A stretch of 64,000 nt of DNA from DASSUW01 sp963803335 (lineage in GTDB: Bacteria > Actinomycetota > Thermoleophilia > Solirubrobacterales > Solirubrobacteraceae). Where the stretch lies: NCBI GenBank assembly GCA_963803335.1, contig CAWDME010000022.1, forward strand, positions 1 through 64,000, in the 5' to 3' direction. Below the pieces are notes generated by a model that was given only the letters and a program-made list of their open reading frames with translations, was not told where the DNA came from and did not search any database. A program made the position numbers and the translations under genes. The stretch's first letter is position 1. Every line of letters starts with the position of its first letter. Positions 34,870 through 42,108 of the stretch are shown here, in pieces.

Positions 34870-35808
34870 ATGGGGGACCGCTTCACGCTCTCGCTGCGCA
34901 CCTACACATGGGTGGCGTATGCCGCGCTCACCACACTCGTCCTGATCGTGCTGAGCGGCGCGGGCGTGCGGCTCACCGGCTCCGGCCTCGGCTGTCCGAG
35001 CTGGCCCGACTGCCGCGGCACGTTCCTGCCCGAGCTGTCCTCGCACGTGTGGATCGAGTACGGCAACCGGCTGTTCTCGAGCGTCGTCGGCATCGCCTGC
35101 GTCGCCGCCGGTGTGCTCGCGTTCCGCGTGCGGCCGCGGCGGCCGGACCTGCGCCGGCCCGCGCTCGTGCTCGCCGGCGGCGTCGTCGCACAGGGCCTGC
35201 TCGGCGGGCTCACCGTTGCGCTCGACCTGTCGTGGCCTGTCGTGATCGCCCACTACCTGCTGTCGATGACGCTGCTGCTCGCCGCCGCGATCCTCGTCTG
35301 GCGCGTGCGCGGCGGCGTGGGTCGCGGCGGTGACCGCTACGTCACGCTCGCGACGCGGGTGCTGGTGGTGTATGGGGCGCTGGTGATCGTCGCCGGCACG
35401 TTCGCGACCGCGGCGGGGCCGCACGCCGGCGGCGCCGGCACCGGCGACGTCGTCAAGCGGCTCGACGCATTCGGCGCCGGGACCCTGAAGACGCTCATCC
35501 ACCTGCACGGGCACATGGCCACGGCGCTCGGCATCGCGGCGATCGCTCTGTGGGCGTTCGCGCGCGCCCGCGGCGTGCGCGGCACGCTGATGCTGACGCT
35601 GACCGGTGTCTGCCTGCTCATCGGCCTGCAGGGCGTCGTCGGCCTGATCCAGTACTACAACGCGCTGCCCGCCGAGGTCGTGTGGGTGCACGCGTCGCTG
35701 CCCGCCGTGCTGTGGGTGCTGCTCGTCTGGAGCTGGGCGGCGGCCGGTCCGGTCGCGGCCGCGGCAACTGAGCCGGCCGGCGCGGGCGCGCGCGTCGGCG
35801 CGGCCTAA
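34870..35808 (+). CDS. ctaA: Heme A synthase (COX15/CtaA family)
   Basis: A 312-residue protein starting at ATG 34870 (TTG 34861 also possible), 12 bp after the MFS gene. Eight membrane helices. Motifs: LSGAGVRLTGSGLGCPSWPD with the Cys pair of the first loop (C-PSWPDC), EYGNRLFSSVVGIACVAAGV, VIAHYLLSMTLLLAAAIL, IHLHGHMATALGIAAIALWA and WVHASLPAVLWVLLVWSWA, which supply the four histidine heme ligands in helices 2, 4, 6 and 8. Known role: hydroxylates heme O to heme A for cytochrome oxidase. No other cytochrome oxidase gene is in the window. Confidence 0.92.
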   Translation: MGDRFTLSLRTYTWVAYAALTTLVLIVLSGAGVRLTGSGLGCPSWPDCRGTFLPELSSHVWIEYGNRLFSSVVGIACVAAGVLAFRVRPRRPDLRRPALVLAGGVVAQGLLGGLTVALDLSWPVVIAHYLLSMTLLLAAAILVWRVRGGVGRGGDRYVTLATRVLVVYGALVIVAGTFATAAGPHAGGAGTGDVVKRLDAFGAGTLKTLIHLHGHMATALGIAAIALWAFARARGVRGTLMLTLTGVCLLIGLQGVVGLIQYYNALPAEVVWVHASLPAVLWVLLVWSWAAAGPVAAAATEPAGAGARVGAA

Positions 35809-35820
35809 CGTCGCCCTGGC

Positions 35821-35834
35821 GTCGCATATGCGAC
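35821..35834. promoter_or_regulatory. Perfect 14-bp palindrome, possible operator
   Basis: GTCGCATATGCGAC is a perfect inverted repeat, 12 bp after the ctaA stop and 27 bp before the GTG of the small membrane protein. Too short and without a loop, so not a terminator; a dimeric repressor site is a fair reading. The cognate regulator is unknown. Confidence 0.4.
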
Positions 35835-35861
35835 AGACGGGCGTCGCCTACCATCGGGAGC

Positions 35862-36131
35862 GTGTCAGCCCGGCCGCGCGTCCGCTGGGGGATCCGGTAC
35901 GGGATCCCGCTGGTTCTGTTCGTGGCGGGCTGGGTGGTCCTGTTCACGGGGGATGACGGCATCCGCTGGGACGGGTGGGCGATGTTCCTCGGATCAGCGG
36001 GCGCCGTCCTGCTGCTGAACGTGCTGTTCCGCTATGGCGCCAAGGGCGATGCGGAGCGGCAGGCCGAGGAGACGGCGCGCGAGTACTTCGACGCCCACGG
36101 GCACTGGCCCGACGAAGCGCCGCGCCGCTAA
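35862..36131 (+). CDS. Small membrane protein, function unknown
   Basis: An 89-residue protein, GTG 35862 preceded by GGGAG. Two membrane helices (about residues 13-28 and 40-57: YGIPLVLFVAGWVVLF and MFLGSAGAVLLLNVLFRYG) with a charged cytoplasmic tail ending FDAHGHWPDEAP. The tail pattern is common among small conserved actinobacterial membrane proteins, but I do not know a function. Its position behind ctaA and the palindrome suggests separate control. Confidence 0.7.
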   Translation: MSARPRVRWGIRYGIPLVLFVAGWVVLFTGDDGIRWDGWAMFLGSAGAVLLLNVLFRYGAKGDAERQAEETAREYFDAHGHWPDEAPRR

Positions 36132-36286
36132 CGGCCTGTCATCACCGAACTTCTACCCGAGGTCCCAAAAACGCCGTATGCGATCGGACCGTTGGGCACC
36201 AGATTGTAGGCAAGCTCTAAGAACCGGCTCCGGATGCCCCGGCAATACCTCAAGAAACGCGGCGCGAGGTACGCCAGCCTGAATGC
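36132..36286. other. Intergenic space, 155 bp
   Basis: Lower GC than its surroundings. No tRNA, terminator hairpin or convincing promoter could be picked out; it presumably carries the promoter of the desaturase gene. Confidence 0.4.
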
Positions 36287-37222
36287 ATGTCGAGAGCTGA
36301 ACGCACCGCGAACATGATCGGCGTGGTCGTCCCGTTCCTCGGTCTGCTGGCGGCGATCGTGCTGTTGTGGAACCAGTGGGTCGATGCCACGGACCTGGCG
36401 ATCATGGCCGTCACCTACATCTTGTTCGGCTTCGGCGTGACCGTCGGTTATCACCGGCTGCTCACGCACCGAGGCTTCCAGACCTACAAGGGCCTGCAGT
36501 ACATGTGGGCCGTACTCGGCGGGATGGGCCTGCAGGGCTCGGTTCTCGACTGGGTCGCCGACCACCGCAAGCACCACGCGCACACCGACCAGGAGGGCGA
36601 TCCGCACTCCCCCCATGTCGGCCACGGCCACGGCATCAAGGGGCTCTGGCACGCGCACACCGGCTGGCTGTTCGAAACGCACGGCCAGTCCGACTGGAAG
36701 AAGTACGCCGCCGAGCTGTACGAGGACCCGGGCATGCGCCGCATCAACAAGGCGTTCCCGTGGATCGCGTACCTGAGCCTGGCGATCCCGACGGTGCTCG
36801 GCTTCGTGCTGCACGGCTTCACCGCAGAGGGCGCGCTGCGCGGCCTCGTCTGGGGCGGCCTCGTGCGCGCGTTCTTCCTGCACCACGTGACGTGGTCGAT
36901 CAACTCGGTCTGCCATTACTTCGGGCGTCGCCGCTTCGACATCGAGGACCACTCGACCAACGTGTTCTGGCTCGCGCTGCCCTCGTTCGGCGAGAGCTGG
37001 CATCACAACCACCACGCCTTCCCGCGCTCGGCCGCGCACGGCCTCGGCCGCTGGGAGGTCGACCTATCGGCGCTGCTGATCCGCGGGATGAAGCGCGTCG
37101 GCCTGGCCTGGAACGTGATCCAGATCGCGCCCGAGCGGCAGGCGGCGAAGCTCATCGGCGCCACGCCGCCCGCTCCCGCGCCGGCCCCCGCCGAGCGCGA
37201 GCGCGAGCCCGCCGGCGTGTAG
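36287..37222 (+). CDS. Acyl-CoA/fatty acid delta-9 desaturase
   Basis: A 311-residue membrane protein. The three histidine boxes of the non-heme diiron desaturases are present: GYHRLLTHRGF (HRLLTH), DWVADHRKHHAHTD (HRKHH) and GESWHHNHHAFPRS (HNHH); four membrane helices in pairs (about residues 10-27, 35-52, and 165-180, 190-205). WVADHRKHHAHTDQEGDPHS is typical of the bacterial stearoyl-CoA desaturase family. Known role: introduces a cis double bond into a saturated acyl chain using oxygen and electrons from ferredoxin or a reductase. Ends with a Pro/Ala/Glu-rich tail. Confidence 0.93.
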   Translation: MSRAERTANMIGVVVPFLGLLAAIVLLWNQWVDATDLAIMAVTYILFGFGVTVGYHRLLTHRGFQTYKGLQYMWAVLGGMGLQGSVLDWVADHRKHHAHTDQEGDPHSPHVGHGHGIKGLWHAHTGWLFETHGQSDWKKYAAELYEDPGMRRINKAFPWIAYLSLAIPTVLGFVLHGFTAEGALRGLVWGGLVRAFFLHHVTWSINSVCHYFGRRRFDIEDHSTNVFWLALPSFGESWHHNHHAFPRSAAHGLGRWEVDLSALLIRGMKRVGLAWNVIQIAPERQAAKLIGATPPAPAPAPAEREREPAGV

Positions 37223-37235
37223 CTTCCCGCGCGTC

Positions 37236-38156
37236 ATGCAGGGCGCGCGGGCAGTCGGTCTTGCGGTTGCGGCCCTGATCGCCGCGCTGCCCGCTGGCGC
37301 CGCTCACGCGGCGAAGCCGGCCGCGGCGTGCGATCTCGGAAGGCCCGTCGCCGAGCGGATCCTCGTCGCGCCCCGGGCCGCCACGTGGTACTCGGTCGAC
37401 GCGCTCAATCCGGACGTCGTCCGTTGGCGTCACCGCTACTGGCTGTTCTTCTCCGGCAACGACATCCACAGCGCGGACGGCCACTGGCGGACCGGCGTGG
37501 CGGTGAGCCGGAGCCCGCTCGGCCCGTTCCGCGTCCTGAGGCGCAACTGGGAGTTCGTCAACGGCGGCACGCTCGTGCGCGGCGGGCGGCTGTGGCAGGC
37601 CGCGACCACGCCGAGCGGCCCGGCGCTCATGCGCAGCGAGACCGGGCTGCGCTGGCAGACGGTCGCGCCCGTGCCGCGCTTCCCCGACTGGCGTGCGGTC
37701 GTCTCCGACTTCTCGCTGCGCGCGTGGGGCGACGGCATCCAGGCGTACTTCGCCGGTCGCGCCGGGCCGACCGGCGCCGACATCGGCACGGTCAGCTTCC
37801 GCGACGGCCGCTGGCGCGACTGGCAGCTGCTCCTGGGTCGCGAGGCCGTGATCGGCGACGGGAGCGACCTCGGCGAGCCCGTCGTGTTCCGCTACGGCGG
37901 CCGGACGCTGATGGTCTACGGACGGATGCGCGCCGACTACGTGCGCGAACTGGCGCTCGCCTACCGCCGGCAAGGCGTCTGGCAGAAGTGCCCGCGGCCG
38001 TTCTTCACGGCGCCCGCGACGGGCTGGTACCGGCGCAACGTCATCGACCCGGAGCCGCTGGTCATGGGCGACCGGCTGTACCTGTACTTCGGGGGCGGTA
38101 TTGCGAGCAGCCTCGGCGGGGACATGGACGGCCGGATCGGCGTTGCGGGTCTATGA
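37236..38156 (+). CDS. Secreted beta-propeller (GH43/GH32-like) protein
   Basis: A 306-residue protein with a signal peptide (VGLAVAALIAALPAGAAHA, cleavage after about residue 25). Blades are visible as NPDVVRWRHRYWLFFSG, TGVAVSRSPLGPFRVLRR, LVRGGRLWQAATTPSGPALM, LGEPVVFRYGGRTLMVYG and IDPEPLVMGDRLYLYFGGGI, the pattern of five-bladed propeller glycosidases of the GH43/GH32 clan. The acidic catalytic triad cannot be assigned confidently, so it may be a non-catalytic carbohydrate-binding relative. 13 bp behind the desaturase but not evidently related to it. Confidence 0.65.
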   Translation: MQGARAVGLAVAALIAALPAGAAHAAKPAAACDLGRPVAERILVAPRAATWYSVDALNPDVVRWRHRYWLFFSGNDIHSADGHWRTGVAVSRSPLGPFRVLRRNWEFVNGGTLVRGGRLWQAATTPSGPALMRSETGLRWQTVAPVPRFPDWRAVVSDFSLRAWGDGIQAYFAGRAGPTGADIGTVSFRDGRWRDWQLLLGREAVIGDGSDLGEPVVFRYGGRTLMVYGRMRADYVRELALAYRRQGVWQKCPRPFFTAPATGWYRRNVIDPEPLVMGDRLYLYFGGGIASSLGGDMDGRIGVAGL

Positions 38157-38190
38157 CCTTCGCCACCCCGCCCCGTAGCCGGCGTTCGAG

Positions 38191-39267
38191 CTAGGAGTGC
38201 CGCGCGCGCACGCGGATGAACGCGACCGGCAGGCCGCAGTCCGTCATCTGCTTCGGCGCGACCGCGATCCGCAGCCGCTTCGCCTTGCGGGGAGGACGTA
38301 CGCGGAACCGCGCACGCCCGCGCTTGTCCGACCGGGCGGCGACGCGCAGTGTGTGCGCCTTGAGCACGACGCGAGCGCCTTGGACGCGTGAACTGCCGTG
38401 GCGCACGGTCACGACGATGGCCGTCTTGCGTGCGGCGCGCACCGTCCGGCGGCTCACGGTGATCGACGTGCAGCCCGCGGGCGTCGTACGGCCCCCCTTG
38501 GTCGCTTCGATCGCGCCGGTCTGCCCGGGGTCGCGCCCGATCGGGCCGCTCCCCGGGGTTGCCGCGGGAGCCACGGCGTCGGCCATGGTCTGCATGGTTG
38601 TCAGTGCCGACCGCCAGATCGTCACATCGTCGATGTCGCCGATGAACGGCAGCTCGCAGTTGCTGTGATAGGTGCCGATGAACGGCGCGCGGCTCGACAG
38701 CCCGTACTCGATGTTCGTCGGGCCCGGCGTGCCGCTACCCACCTCGACGCCGTCGAGGAAGAGGCGGACGCGCGCGCCGTCGTAGCCGCCGGTCAGCCGG
38801 TGCCAGCGGCCATCCCAGATCGTTGACGGACTGACCTGTGGCGAGAGTGTGAAGAAGCCATTGCCCGCCACGTAGAACGCGGCGCCGCCGGCCTCACCGG
38901 TGTAGAGCCCGTACGAGCTGCGCAGGCACGTGCTGGAGCCTTTGGAGAACACGTAACGGAACTTGCCGGGCGACGCGGAGGCGCGCACCCAGGCAGCGAC
39001 CGTGAGGTGGGAAGGCTCGAGCGAAGGATCGTCCGGCAGCGCGACGGCGTCGTTGCCGTCGAACCGCAGTGCCGTGCCGGCAACACCGGCGATCCAGGTG
39101 GGTCCGGCGAGCGCGCCGTTCAGATGAAGCGACGCGACGTCGGCCGCTACTGCCCCGGAGCCCTCGTCAAAGGGCCACTCGGCTACCGGATCGGCGGCTG
39201 CGGCGGGCGCCGCGCAGAGGAGCACACACGCTGCCGCTAGGGCGAGCGCTCGAGGTCCGATAGCCAT
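38191..39267 (-). CDS. Secreted LamG/concanavalin-like protein with Arg/Lys-rich tail
   Basis: A 358-residue protein. Signal peptide RALALAAACVLLCAAPAAAA after ATG 39267. The LamG domain is clear: VAEWPFDEGSGAVAADVASL, LRFDGNDAVALPDDPSLEP, LTVAAWVRASASPGKFRYVF, WHRLTGGYDGARVRLFLDG and DIDDVTIWRSALT. After a Gly/Pro/Thr-rich linker (about residues 240-265) comes a C-terminal Ig-like repeat (SITVSRRTVRAARKTAIVVT) ending in an Arg/Lys-rich strand set. Such tails are often seen in secreted proteins of Solirubrobacterales-like genomes. Function unknown, probably binds cell-surface sugar. Confidence 0.82.
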   Translation of the reverse strand: MAIGPRALALAAACVLLCAAPAAAADPVAEWPFDEGSGAVAADVASLHLNGALAGPTWIAGVAGTALRFDGNDAVALPDDPSLEPSHLTVAAWVRASASPGKFRYVFSKGSSTCLRSSYGLYTGEAGGAAFYVAGNGFFTLSPQVSPSTIWDGRWHRLTGGYDGARVRLFLDGVEVGSGTPGPTNIEYGLSSRAPFIGTYHSNCELPFIGDIDDVTIWRSALTTMQTMADAVAPAATPGSGPIGRDPGQTGAIEATKGGRTTPAGCTSITVSRRTVRAARKTAIVVTVRHGSSRVQGARVVLKAHTLRVAARSDKRGRARFRVRPPRKAKRLRIAVAPKQMTDCGLPVAFIRVRARHS

Positions 39268-39355
39268 CCGAGGCTCCAGTTTGGCCGCTCCATGTTTGTG
39301 CTGCCAACAATAGCCGTCGCCCCGCGCCGGATCACTGGGATGTTCGTCTAGTGCC

Positions 39356-40369
39356 TCACGATTGTTCAACCGGTGGGCTGCGCCACTTGCTCGCCGTCTC
39401 ACGGTTGGCGCGTTTGCATGCCACAGGCGGAAGACCACGCATGATCAGCTCGAGATCGGCGACCGCGAGCCGGCCGATCTGCTGGAACGCCTCGCGCATG
39501 CCACCGGCGCGATGGGGCGAGAGCAGGAGCCCGTCGAGCCGACGGGCCGGATTGTCGGCGGCGAGCGGCTCGTCGGGGAACACGTCGGTGGCGGCGCGCA
39601 GGCGCCCGCGCCCGACGAGGTCGGTGAGCGCGTCGAAGTCCACGACGCCCGCGCGGCTCATGAGCAGGAGCACGGCGTCGGCCCGGATCCGCTCGAGCTG
39701 CGCGCGGCCGAGGAAGCCCTCGTTCTCGCTCGTGGCCGCAGCGAACACGAAGATCACGCGCGCGGCTTCCAGCAGCTCGTCCAGTGGCGCGGGGCGGGCG
39801 CCAGCCTGCTCGATCACGAGGTCGGGCAGCCACGGGTCGTAGATTGCCACGTCGCAGCGGAACGGCGCGAGCAGCCGGTGGAGCTCGCGTCCGAGGTCAC
39901 CGAATCCGATGATCCCGACCGGCTGGCCGGTGAGCAGGAACGCGCGCTCGTTGCTGGCGAGCCCGTACGACTCCGTCCCGGCCCGCGTCGCCCGGTCGGC
40001 CGCGCTGATCCCGCGCGCGAGGTCGAGCGCCATGCCCAGCGCCATCTCCGCCACCGGCAGCGCGAACGCCGGGCTCGCGTTGAGGACGTGGATGCCGCGG
40101 TCGAGCGCCGTCGCGTAGTCGACGTTCGGGAGGAAGTTGCCTTCGACGTTGACGATCGCCCGCAGCTTCGGCGCTCTCGCCAGGCGCTCCGCGGGCATCG
40201 CGGTCTGCCCGAGGATCGCGACGACATCGGGGAGATGCCGCTCCACGAGCTCGTCCGGCATCGGCCCGTGGTCATGGATCACGAGCGGCCCGAGCGCCTC
40301 GAGCCGGGCGCGTGTAGGGGCGTCGCAGATCATGTCCAGCGTCCGCGGCAGGGGATCGACGAGGATCAC
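39356..40369 (-). CDS. D-2-hydroxyacid dehydrogenase (NAD-binding)
   Basis: A 337-residue protein. GTG 40369 is preferred (ILVDPLPRTLDMICDAPTRA); the longer reading to 40459 runs through the likely promoter. The nucleotide-binding domain shows LTGQPVGIIGFGDLGRELHR (GxGxxG variant), VAIYDPWLPDLVIEQAGARP, VIFVFAAATSENEGFL, LLLMSRAGVVDFDALTDLVG (catalytic Arg), and LLLSPHRAGGMREAFQQIG (catalytic His). Reaction known for the family: reversible reduction of a 2-keto acid with NAD(P)H. Divergent from a PadR regulator, with which it may share control. Confidence 0.85.
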   Translation of the reverse strand: MILVDPLPRTLDMICDAPTRARLEALGPLVIHDHGPMPDELVERHLPDVVAILGQTAMPAERLARAPKLRAIVNVEGNFLPNVDYATALDRGIHVLNASPAFALPVAEMALGMALDLARGISAADRATRAGTESYGLASNERAFLLTGQPVGIIGFGDLGRELHRLLAPFRCDVAIYDPWLPDLVIEQAGARPAPLDELLEAARVIFVFAAATSENEGFLGRAQLERIRADAVLLLMSRAGVVDFDALTDLVGRGRLRAATDVFPDEPLAADNPARRLDGLLLSPHRAGGMREAFQQIGRLAVADLELIMRGLPPVACKRANRETASKWRSPPVEQS

Positions 40370-40390
40370 GGCGCGAATCGTGCCAGGGTC

Positions 40391-40456
40391 TTGACAGTCG
40401 AACACTCTCGATATATCGTGATGCGTCGTAGATACAACCTTCTTCCTCCCCAGGAG
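40391..40456 (+). promoter_or_regulatory. PadR gene promoter, palindromic operator and ribosome-binding site
   Basis: TTGACA at 40391-40396 is a good -35. A perfect 10-bp palindrome CGATATATCG at 40409-40418 overlaps the place where the -10 element should be (TATATC at 40412, 15 bp spacing), so a repressor bound there would block transcription. AGGAG at 40452-40456 stands five bases before the ATG at 40462. AT-rich palindromes of this type are typical targets of PadR proteins, making autoregulation likely. Confidence 0.5.
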
Positions 40457-40461
40457 CACCT

Positions 40462-41109
40462 ATGACGTACGCAGCACAAGCACAAAATCGATTCGACCCC
40501 CGATGGCTCGGCCTGCTTGCGATGGCCGGTCGCCATCACCACGGCCGCTCCCGCCACGGCGGGCGTGGGTTCCCGTTCAGCGGTCCGTGGGGCTTCGGAC
40601 CCGGTGGCCCCATGGGCCGCGGCGGGCCGCGCGCCCGCCGCGGTGACGTCCGCGCGGCGATGCTCAAGCTCCTCGCCGAGGAGCCGCGCAACGGCTACCA
40701 GCTCATGCAGGAGATCGAGCGGCGGAGCGAGGGCATGTGGCGCCCGAGTCCGGGGTCGGTCTACCCGGCGCTCCAGCAGCTCGAGGACGAAGGGCTCGTC
40801 CGTGCCGAGGAGACCGACGGCCGCAAGCTCTTCCACCTGACCGACGCCGGGCACGAGGCTGCCGCGGCCATCGGCGCGGAGGGCGCACCGTGGGACGCGG
40901 TCAGCGAGTCCGTCGACAGCGACGTCTGGGAGATGTTCGCGGTCGCAAAGCAGGTCGGCATGGCGATCTTCCAGATCGCTCAGGCCGGCACGGCCGAGCA
41001 GGTCGTCGCCGCCCGCGAGATCCTCAGCAACGCCCGCCGCTCCCTCTACGGCATCCTCGCCGAGGACGACCCGGAGCCCGAGGCGCCGACCGAGACCGAA
41101 GAGGCCTAG
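40462..41109 (+). CDS. PadR family transcriptional regulator with Gly/His-rich N-terminus
   Basis: A 215-residue protein. The winged helix (about residues 62-140) reads RGDVRAAMLKLLAEEPRNGY, QLMQEIERRSEGMWRPSPGS, VYPALQQLEDEGLVRAEETD and GRKLFHLTDAGHEAAAAIG, a clear PadR domain. The first 60 residues are unusual: RHHHGRSRHGGRG and GPWGFGPGGPMGRGG, a low-complexity Gly/His/Arg stretch that might bind a metal or nucleic acid. The C-terminal helix pair would dimerise. Overlaps the convergent EEP gene by four bases. Confidence 0.9.
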   Translation: MTYAAQAQNRFDPRWLGLLAMAGRHHHGRSRHGGRGFPFSGPWGFGPGGPMGRGGPRARRGDVRAAMLKLLAEEPRNGYQLMQEIERRSEGMWRPSPGSVYPALQQLEDEGLVRAEETDGRKLFHLTDAGHEAAAAIGAEGAPWDAVSESVDSDVWEMFAVAKQVGMAIFQIAQAGTAEQVVAAREILSNARRSLYGILAEDDPEPEAPTETEEA

Positions 41110-42047
41110 CGCCTCGGCAGCACCAGCACGGCGAACAGCGCGCGGTGATCGGTCCCCGGGACCCCGTTGATCGACACCGCGCGCACGCCGATGCGCCTGT
41201 CCGCCAGTACGTGGTCGATGGCCACGGCGGGCGGGAACGTCCGGCCCGCGGGCCACGTCCCGTGCAGGCCGGCGCCGACGACGGCGGCGGTGTCCTCGTA
41301 GCCGGTGTCGATCACCCGGCGCATCGCCTTGTGGTCGAGCGTCGCGTTGAAGTCGCCGGCCATGATCCGGAGCCGGCCGTCGGGCTCGGCGGGCGGGAGC
41401 AACCGCATATCGCCGGCCCAGTCGCTGACGGCGTCGCGCTGCGGTGCGGCCGGATGGACGCCGATGAGATCGATCGCCGGGCCGCCGCGCACGCGCGCCG
41501 TCGCCCAGACCATCCCGAACGGCTCCGACGGCACGTGCGGCGGCCGGCCCAGCGGCATCCGCGCGTACAGCCCGGTGCCGCTCGCGTCCTCGGCCGGGCG
41601 CAGCGTGTAGTACGGCATCACTGAGCCGAGGCCCGCGCGATCGAGCTCCACGATGAGGCCCGACGTGAGCTCCTGCACGCTGAGCACATCCGCGTGCGTG
41701 CGCCGCACGAGAGCCACCAGCGCCGGCGCCGACCCCTTCCCGTAGCGCATATTCACGGTCAGCACCCGCAGCGTCGGCCCCGCGGCGCCTTTCGGCTCGG
41801 TCGGCCCACCGAGGGCGCGCGGCGCGACCACCGCCAGGAGCGTCAGCGCCGCGAGTGCGGCGACGAGCGCCGCGGCGCGCCGGCGCAGCAGCACCGCGAT
41901 CACGACGACGGCCCCCGCCGCCACGGTGACGTACGGCGTGAACGCCACGAGCTGCACCAGCGGGAAGCCGTGCTCGAGGCCGAACAGGCGCATCGCCGCC
42001 CATGCCGCGCAGGCGAGGGCGAGGAGCCAGGCGACCACGGTGCGCAT
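41106..42047 (-). CDS. Membrane-anchored endonuclease/exonuclease/phosphatase-fold protein
   Basis: A 313-residue protein, ATG 42047. Three N-terminal membrane helices (about residues 3-22, 32-54 and 61-80) precede the EEP domain: LRVLTVNMRYGKGSAPALVA, ADVLSVQELTSGLIVELDRA (the metal-binding Glu), RIMAGDFNATLDHKAMRRVI (D-x-N) and AIDHVLADRR, TDHRALFAVLVL (catalytic DH). This is the layout of the YafD/VanX-like bacterial EEP family whose substrates are uncertain (phosphodiesters of lipids or nucleic acid). Divergent from ppc with 61 bp between. Confidence 0.85.
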   Translation of the reverse strand: MRTVVAWLLALACAAWAAMRLFGLEHGFPLVQLVAFTPYVTVAAGAVVVIAVLLRRRAAALVAALAALTLLAVVAPRALGGPTEPKGAAGPTLRVLTVNMRYGKGSAPALVALVRRTHADVLSVQELTSGLIVELDRAGLGSVMPYYTLRPAEDASGTGLYARMPLGRPPHVPSEPFGMVWATARVRGGPAIDLIGVHPAAPQRDAVSDWAGDMRLLPPAEPDGRLRIMAGDFNATLDHKAMRRVIDTGYEDTAAVVGAGLHGTWPAGRTFPPAVAIDHVLADRRIGVRAVSINGVPGTDHRALFAVLVLPRR

Positions 42048-42055
42048 CGACACTA

Positions 42056-42068
42056 GGACACAGTGTCC
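42056..42068. promoter_or_regulatory. 13-bp inverted repeat between the EEP gene and ppc
   Basis: GGACACAGTGTCC is a perfect inverted repeat around a central A, 8 bp upstream of the EEP start and 40 bp upstream of the ppc start. Spacing suits a repressor that would control either or both. No matching regulator can be named. Confidence 0.4.
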
Positions 42069-42108
42069 CAACCAGTGCGGCGCCGACCTTGCCAAGCTGT
42101 GGGCAGAC

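Noticed and set aside
33321..35333. 670-codon plus-strand ORF through MFS and ctaA genes
   Set aside because: Frame-shifted shadow with Arg/Ala runs; both true genes are in other frames.
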